In this document: in pieces, positions 50,201 to 59,200 of the stretch
How the letters are laid out: every line of letters begins with the position of its first letter
Numbering within the stretch: position 1 is the stretch's first letter
NCBI RefSeq assembly: GCF_000003815.2
Contig: NC_049986.1
Span: 6,128,868 to 6,192,867, forward strand
Direction: 5' to 3'
Source of the DNA: Branchiostoma floridae
Taxonomy: Eukaryota; Chordata; Leptocardii; Amphioxiformes; Branchiostomatidae
DNA: 64,000 nucleotides
Notes under the pieces: model-generated
The model's database searches: none
What the model was told of the DNA's origin: nothing
What the model saw: the letters and a program-made list of their open reading frames with translations, nothing else
Position numbers and translations under genes: made by a program

Positions 50201-53200
50201 CCGAACCCTACCCACCTACCAAATATTATCGGGATTCATCCAAGACTTCTTGAGTTATGCTGTTAACACACACACACACAGACACACACACAGACTCACA
50301 AGCCCAAAACATAACCTTAGCCATTCTGGCAAAGGTAATAAATATGCATTAAAAAACATTACAGATGACTGTCCTGTGCTGAGTCCATTACTGTACTTAA
50401 TCCCATCTAGTCTTGTGAAAGCCGACGCATACATGTGGCAATATAAGGCACCCTTTACATTTTGTCTTGATCAGAGTTATGGCCTTATTCTACCACCTTC
50501 GATTAGGTATTTTGATAAAGGATAACGTTTAGTAATAACAAAATGATGTCTTACAGCAAATTTAGTTTGCCGGATATCAAGCTGAACCTATAGCATTTCC
50601 GCGGTCTGCTTTGCGGTGTTCCATTTAAGATAAATCGCAAGATTTTACCAGAATTTTGTTAACTCCAAATATTCAATTTGAATTCCAAATGTCGTGCATC
50701 TTCATGACCAATATATTTCATGTATGCTTACTGAAAAGTAAAAAAAAGGAGTAATTCAGCTTGTCCGGAATCTATAAAGAATTGAAGGAATAAGATCTTA
50801 GGAAGATACGTTCAATTTGCATTATTCGATTAACCATCAGGATTATGATGATATCATTTTATACTGGGGTCTTTGTAAACAGTATATTCAATTGGAACAT
50901 ATTGAGTAAACATTTTAAATGATCGTTATGATGTACGTTTATAAGATTAATTTTTCTTACCACCAGTATTTTCATACCCACCAGTATTTTGATTGTATAG
51001 ATATTGTAATTCGTGTCTTCTATTTTATCAAAACGTTTTAATCTAATATTTTTTCAATGTTTTTACAGCAATAGGGTGGTACAAATATGGCGTCGATATC
51101 CTACAAAACTTCTGCTGCCCGGCTTATATGGACCAGGAAAACCAAAATACAGGTGACATACCATACACAAAAATTAGTTTTCTTTTGTCCCGGATATAGT
51201 GTATGATACATGTGTGAAAAATGCTAGATTGATGATGAAGTTCCCCTTCAGCGGGAACTAGGAATCAAGGAGTTTCTACTATACATTGAAGTTATATTGC
51301 TTCTATAAAGAAATTAAACACTTAAATTGCGAAAGGTAAATCGAGAAAACAGCCTCGTTGTCATTTTGATAATAGTCAGACACTATAGTAAACAACTGTC
51401 AAGAGAGTCAGATAACAGAAACGTTCAGAAATGTTCGAGAATTCTAACTATATTTCTTATTTGTAGTGTGTAATGTACTTTCATAGTTGATCGGCCAATT
51501 CTTGTTACTTACAGCTTTGCATATTTGTATCTGCAACAAACTATATTTGTGAATCATGTCAATAACTACTAAACATGCGTTAATGAAAATTTAGGATGGA
51601 GAAAGAGAAATTGCTTTTCCAAAAAGGAACTTTAGTTTTATGACCAGTATGAAATCTAGTTACGTTCTACTTGAATGGCTTTCTGCAAATTGATAGCTAT
51701 TTTTATTTCATCTCTGTACGGATCGCCTCAAATGGCTTTCTTTATTGAGGTGTATTGCAGCTGAAAACTGGGTCAACTGCTTTGCTATTTGGGGATTACA
51801 AGGGCATGAGAGGTTACATTAAAGGACTAGACCGCTTGCAGAAAATATACATCTACTTAATATTTACACAGAACGCCCAACAATCACAAGTCAGAAATTT
51901 TAATAAACAGCTCTAGTAAGAATCTTAATATTAAAAATGGTTATTTTTCTAACACTGCAATTAAGCCTTGTTGGATAAAGAGCCATTAAAACCGATGGTC
52001 TGCAGTTGCTTTGACAGGCAAAGTAAATGACTTAAGTGCAATAATTAGAATCAGCGACAATAAAAATCTGTTGAATGGAATTTTGTAGGATAATGAAAAA
52101 ACAATGCATCGAGTCAAATTTATAATAAAACTAGCATTATTTTAATGTCCTCAATGTTTTGCTTATTTTTCTGTGATATTCTAGATGATGCCCACCAGGT
52201 CGAAATACCAAAGAAAAAAGGTCAGTATTGTTTTTTTTGTCGACAATGTTCTCTCATGTCTAAACCCTTTATCAAATGTCAATAAAAACATAAAATGTTT
52301 TAGAATGTTTGAAGTACATCTTTCATCAAAGATAGATATATATGTTGCAGTATTCTTTTTGCTTATGGTGGTCACGTGTAATCTTTGCTTTGCAGGCATC
52401 ACCGTTCTGCTACTGTGCAGTCAGGAAATGCTGGAGGCTTTTGCCAAACCCGGAGTGTGGAGGCAAAACGAGGTACGATAGCATCTTTAAACACCACTTC
52501 AAAAGCTGCACGTAATACTACATCTGTCCACACGCTTGTTTCTCCTCATCAATCATACTTTTGTATGGCGTTTAAAAAGGCTGCTTGACAGCTGATGGTC
52601 TCCTAAGGGTTCTTTTAGCAGTTGGAGGCGAAAAACGTCCCATTGCAAGCGGTCATTGCCTCGTCGAATAGCACTGCATTGCTCTATTTTCCTTACGGCC
52701 ATAGCCGTATTGTCATATCCGTCTATACATCTGTACTTTGCGCTAACTATTATAAACGGTTCGGCTCTGAAGTAAAGGTTATGTGGAGTTTAAAACAACA
52801 ATAATTTTTCGAATATTTTATATCGTCAATATCATAATGCTTAAGTACTATTATACCGCATTCAAATAGGCAATTTATATGGATTCTAATTAATGTATTT
52901 CTAGATTTTGCTTAAGTGTGTTAACGTCGATATACGTTGGCTGTGTTTAAAAGAGCCTTTTCGTCTCTCTGCTTTACTTTTATTTCATTTACGTTGACTT
53001 TAGCTGTTGGCATTTGGAAAACATTCTATTACGAGTAAATCCAATATGTTATTTTAGGTGGTGGACATTTTAAAGCATTTTGGACTGGTCTGCATAGCAC
53101 GTGACGGATTCAACCCAGAGCAGGTCATATATGAGTCCGATGTACTCTCTCAATACAAGGTAAGGCGAGAAAAAGTGTGTGTAAGTCTGTGTTTGTGTGG

Positions 53201-56200
53201 AGGTAAACAGCATGCCTTGTTTTGCATATGTATTATTTACCATTACTATTACACAATCATAAACGTTTTTTACCTTACAGCACATGTCAATTGCTTTTTG
53301 TAAAGATTTTAGTAGAGATTAAAGCGAGTGGTTAAAATAAATCGGTAGTTGATACAGCAGACATGGTCACCTAGTTTAACCATTAATGTACTCAATGCTG
53401 TATGCGGTATCATTAATAGCAGCATGTTATATAAAATATTAATTTTATAGGTTTTGTATATTTTTGCGTAATTTACCTTTAAAAGGGTTTCATTAACAGC
53501 CTGGCTTTTTTTAACCCTCTTCCTAGGAGAGCATCCATATTGTCACTGACTGGATTGAGAATGAAATTATACCAACTAAAGTGAGGTAAGATACATACAA
53601 TCTATTACAGTCATATTCCTCCAATAGAGTCCATTCCAAGACATCATGCGGGTGTTTGTTGCCATTGTTTAGAATTGATTTTAAAGTTTTGTAATTATAT
53701 GTCTAGGACATTTGATACTTCAGAAATATTTTTAACACTGTTTCAACTTTATAAATATTTCCCTGGTCCTGTAAAACTTTGGAAATATTCATGGTGTGGA
53801 ATTGGATACTTCTAATGGTTTATAAATAATGATAACAGCATTCTACCATTATTTACCATTTTCTACCATTTTCTACCATTTTTTGTAAATGGTTCAGTGG
53901 GCTGGGAAGACATCCTTGCAAAGTATAGTTGGGTGCCATGCAACAATGGCCCACCACAAAGGATCCACCAGTGCCCAGCAGTGAAATCTAAAAATATACA
54001 GATGCAACAATAGGGCTTACTTTTATGGGGGCAATAAACTAATTTTACCATTTGGCCAGGTTACCATTTTTTGTAAATATTTGTAAATGTGAAATAATCA
54101 CAAAGATGTTTCACAGTTATTCTAAATAAAGATATTTTTGTGCAGTTACTTTCAAAATATTTCTAAAATATTCAAAGAAATTCAAATAAATGAGTATTTT
54201 CTTAGTCAATTTTTTGAAAATAATTTTATTATTGTGGCTCAGATATTCTTTTATTCAAAATAATTCAGACTAATTATAAATATCGCCTAAAAACCCTCAT
54301 GGTGTCTTGGAATGGACTCTATAGATATTAAATATTATATACTTTGTATATAATGTTATGTAATTGTGTACTAAACATAATGATAAAGTTAAGGTTATAT
54401 TTACCAACAACAAAGGAAAGAACGTCACTAGTAAAGCTGACTGTGAAAGTGCCGCCTAGTAGCAATGTTTGATGGCACACTTCAAGATTTTCAAGCTATG
54501 CACAATGTTTTAAAATAGGTACAGAAAGACAGCATTTTTTTTCCTTTTCAGTGAACGTTTGTGATCCAACACATTAAACCTTTGATCAGTCGAAATATGA
54601 AGTCGTAGCTTTGTCTCTACAAGGTTCGATGTGCAAAGGATCTGTTGGTTGTATTTTGATGGCATAGTAATTATGTGTATATCAGACGTTATTCTAATTC
54701 TTAGGTTGCTAACATATATATGGCCCATTTACACCATACTTCTTAATTACAAACATGCCGATTTTATCAAAGTTTGGCTTTTTGGTTACTGAGAATCCAT
54801 GTATTCAATCGTATTATTTGAAAAGAAGAGTGGGTTGTCGTATCTAAAAAAAAAAAGATTAATAGCAGCGAACATTAAATTCTTAACCCGGATATCAATG
54901 TAATTGTAGACAAATTTGTCACATTTTAAAACCCTTGTCCTGATTCTTCAAATAAGTAAAACTTGACCTGTTCTGTGCTACTGCTGCATATTTACTTCCC
55001 CATTCGATGGGCTTTGCAGTGGTAAGAAACCTTTACAAGAGAAATACCCAAAACTCACAACAAAACAGCTAAGGATGACAAAGGTTAAATATGTCCATCC
55101 CGTATATAAACGCGCTCAGCAGGACAAGGGTTTTAACAACCTCGCAACTTTTCAAGATCAAGGCTATCGGTGCCTCCAACGGCAGTCACGAGTTAATCAC
55201 ACCCGCCATTATTCTTCTTAATAGAGACGTAGGCATGAGTGTGGTATGCAGGGCTCATGGGCCGTCCATTCTATCAATCTTGCTCACGCCCACATGTTAA
55301 CACATACCCCCATTTCTTGGTATAGATTTTGACCCGAAGCACCGTTAGTTTTATAACGAATCACCCCATAAATACAGCACGGCGAGGCCGCTATTAAGTC
55401 ATTGGTTGGACATGTTTATGGGCATTCTCGAGATATTTATTCCCGATAATATCATAAGGTCAATGACGTCCATAATAAATATCATGGAAATTTAGCTTAA
55501 ATTGTGCTATGATATTTAACAAAGTATGGGAAATAGTGGGTTCGTGTGGCGCTATCCACAGGGTATTCGATTCATAACCCGTAGGTTCTGGGTTTGAATC
55601 CACTAATGTACAAACAATGTTGTGCCCTTGGCAAAGGCACGGGTGAAAATAATTACGTAGCATCGGTCAGGGCCTCGAAAAAGAACATTAAATGGAGGTT
55701 CCGTGTTTGAGGAGAAATACGAATTCATCATGGTTCAAAACCTACGATTATTTGGCCACATACGATGTCGTATTGAGGTCATTGAGTAAACGCCAAATCG
55801 CAGCTTATCCAGACTCTTGCAATTTATCCCAACCTGTATATATATATATATATATATTGTAAGCTTTTTACCATTGAGCCACTCAGAGAGTAGTCCACTC
55901 AATGACAATAACAACAACAAACCTGGCACAACACGTCCTGATCAGTAAATAGTTAATAGTTCTGTGTCGTTTCAATAGAATCAACAATATTTATCATATC
56001 TATAATATGTCTATATCAATCTGAAAACTGCAGCACACACCGACATATGTATACACTACACACACATGAAGAAAGAAATATCTTGATAAAAGAAATGTTT
56101 GAATCAGATTTGTCGAGCGCCCTCAATAAAATTTTAACTTTCAATTAATATTTTACGGCAAAGTACGTATATGATACGTATGCCACCTCGGTATAATCGT

Positions 56201-59200
56201 GGATGATATGGGTAACAGATAACTGGTATCATTGGTGTCTTTTAAGAGTAATATGATATGATTGCAATTCCAGGAGAGCACTGCGTCGAAAACAAAGCGT
56301 GAAATATCTTCTACCAGACGGAGTCATCAACTACATCAGGAAACACAAGCTTTACCAAACCAAGACCACGGACGACAATGCAAACGTCATCAGGATTACA
56401 GACAACAGGTACACAGCAAGCATCAAAACATTTACGCATGCTTTAGGCATGTGTTAAAGTTGCATGTTAGAAAATATCATTATTTTGCGATGCAAGTACT
56501 TTGTGGTGCAATTACTTTGACAACAATAATTTGCAGAAGAAAAGTTATAAACATACGCTTGCTACTTCATGTATCATCTGCTAAACTTTACCACGGTCAG
56601 TATAAACTATTAATAACAAGAGGACTGACAATAAAAAAAACGTTGTGCATCAAAACAACAGACAATTTGAATGTTCTGCGCTTGCAATAACTCAAAATTA
56701 CATAACGTATTTTATTGTTATTGTAATTTGCGTGTATGTGTGTTTCCCACATGCCTGCTAAATGCAGGCTGAATGAAATTCCCACCACTCTGAAGATAAG
56801 TTGATGTATATGTATACATGCTTTTTGCCAGGGACATCACCATCCCAGTAGACGAGTCTATCATGCCCTACCAAGCACACAACAAACCCTTCTCGAAGGA
56901 CAACAGGAGCGCCTCGAAAGAATATCTCGACGGAGAGGAAGAAGAGGAGGTTAAGGTTTGTAGCTTCGATAAAGTTGCACCGTCAATTTAAATTTTTCAT
57001 TAGGGGTACAAGTATTAGCAATTTTAGGTTGAGGTAAGTTCAATCGAGTTATAGTTCAGTCATTGGAAACTCTCGGTACTAATAGGCTAAAAATGTACAC
57101 GCAACACCGCAAATGTATCCAAGACAAATGTTAATTACCACATTCTGTGGTCTACTTTAACGACTTAAAAGTAATATACCTTTAATAGCAAAATAAGAAA
57201 AGAGGACAGTGTGCAAGGGTTTGATATCATACGCCTGTGGGCGTGAAAGTGCTTAAGACTTTATTGTGCAATAGTTATACCAGCTACAAAATATGGCAAA
57301 TTGTATATGATAGTTTTATCCATATATTTCTACCCGTTTCGAAACGCCGGAATTTAAATGTCAATGTAATATAAATCCAATTGTTTCAATTAAACTTAAG
57401 CTTAAACTAAAGCTTAGAACGCATATTTTCCATAAAATGAAACTAAATGAACAACCAACATCTAACTGTCATAGCTGCTCCTTTATAAGCTGAACGTAAG
57501 CTATGGTGAAATATAGTTAAAAGCAAACATTTAAACACAGAACTTGCAGAAATCACTATTTCTTTAACGCATTTTGTTAAAAAAAACAAGGCGATTTTTG
57601 GTCGCTAAATGTCATTTAAGTTAAAAAGGAAGTATTTTAGACGGGACCTTGGTGTTACTCTTACCCTTTCATAATCGTAAATACAGATGACCTTGCAAGA
57701 CGTTGCTGTCAAGGTGACGGCAATAGAAAGACGTGTGAGGGAGTTCGACATGAGGGTAAGGGAAGTGGAAGACGCAGTCAACGGCAAATTCGACCTATAC
57801 AGGTTAGTTTATTTTACTCGGATTTCATCACTTCTGGTATTCTGTTAGAAAAATATTAATATGTTAACGTTTTTAATCTGTTTTCACGGGATTTTAAGGT
57901 TATTTGATTTTGTCGTTGATGATGGATTTAACATCACAAGTCTTAAAAGAATTAAATGTCGATAAGAAACCCTTTATTGTTGACTTTTAGTGTATTGTTG
58001 GAATCTTGGCCGATAAAATCAGTTAATGGCGTCATATTTTCGTCACATCAGATTATAATAATATTTAAGTATCTAGAATTATAAAACGGAATGAGCACAT
58101 GACCTCCTGCAAATTTGGTGACAGTACAGTTAGCCTTGTTGAAATTATGGAGGGGGCCGAATGAGTCATCCCAGACCAGGGATAGCCAAAAAAAGCTAAG
58201 TCTGGATAAGGTTAATACCAACATGCCTGCAGATCTTTCTATAACGATACTAACATGCCTACAAATTTTCTTTCTGTAGCGATGCTAACATGCCTACAGA
58301 TCTTCTTTCTATAGCGATACTAACATGCCTACAGATCTTCTTTCTATAGCGATACTAACATGCCTACAGATCTTCTTTCTATAGCGATACTAACATGCCT
58401 ACAGATCTTCTTTCTATAACGATACTAACATGCCTACAAATTTTCTTTCTGTAGCGATACTAACATGCCTACAGATCTTCTTTCTACAGCGAAGAGTCCG
58501 GCCTGGGAGACTCCATGTCTGAAGGAGACGTCGATGACATCACCGAGCTGACTGATGAGGAAGAAGATGATGAAGGAAAGAACTCGGAATCTGAGAAGGG
58601 CATGAAATGGACGAGACCATCGGTCCATCTGGGAGCAGCGGAACGTCTCGAGGTGCTCTTGAAGGAAAGCAAGGAGGCCACGTGTTTCAGGTTTGCTTTA
58701 GCGTCAGATTCTTTGTTATTGTTGTTATTGGGCGGGTCGACTACTCTGTCTTGGCAGCCAGGGGCTGAATTGCTTACAATAGGCGGGGCTAAATCGCAAG
58801 GGTCTGGAGCGAGCTGACACCCGGCACCACTCGGGTGACCTCAATAAGAGAGTAATCACCCCAGTTGCGGCCAAGGGACTGTAGGTTTTGAACCACTCAC
58901 ACTGCACCATCGCAGATGTGGTGGGTTCTTTGACATGCGTGGGGTATGGTTCTCCCCAGACACGGGAATTCATTCATTCATAGAACCTGTTGGATGTTTT
59001 CAATGGGTATAATCAATGCAAAGGGGAAACAAAAAGAAAGTGCCATGAGATCAACTGACTAACCAGTAAAGGGCACTACAATATATATTATAGCATTTGA
59101 AATGATTAATCACCTTGGGCAAGAAGGTAAAATTTTCAATGCCTTATTTCTGTATGTCAGTAGCAAACATGGTAAAGTTTGATAATGGCGCACTGGTGCT

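Larger units (their letters stand above)
46467..52220 (+). other. NMNAT isoform-type linker (exons 3-5)
   Basis: After RHHKTALERRF the protein leaves the conserved core and returns at exon 6. The insert contains CC at 46570-46575, a basic KKQKK patch, a run of prolines, NFCCPAY (CC at 51113-51118) and an acidic/basic exon 5. In human NMNATs this central region is isoform-specific and controls localisation (nuclear signal in NMNAT1, cysteine palmitoylation in NMNAT2). Exons 4 (84 nt) and 5 (36 nt) both have phase 1 at each border and could be skipped without changing frame. Confidence 0.7.
52396..56408 (+). other. NMNAT core, second half (exons 6-9)
   Basis: Exon 6 gives ITVLLLC, then SQE where family members have GAD (52419-52427), then LEAFAKPGVW. 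Exon 7 gives the GLVCIARDG strand and YESDVL. Exon 8 gives IHIVTDWIENEI and the altered IIPT (53566-53577) in place of ISST. Exon 9 begins RALRRKQSVKYLLPD and ends after HKLY with a short NMNAT1-like tail (TDDNANVI compared with SEDRNAGVI). The final Arg pair and the LVPD/LLPD helix are retained. Confidence 0.8.

Noticed and set aside
52185-52481. A single open frame joining exons 5 and 6 through the intron
   Set aside because: It reads exon 5 in the wrong frame; the spliced phases are consistent and the conserved frame of exon 6 is explained by splicing.
58221-58489. CRISPR array
   Set aside because: The 35-bp repeats are contiguous without spacers, in an intron of an animal gene.
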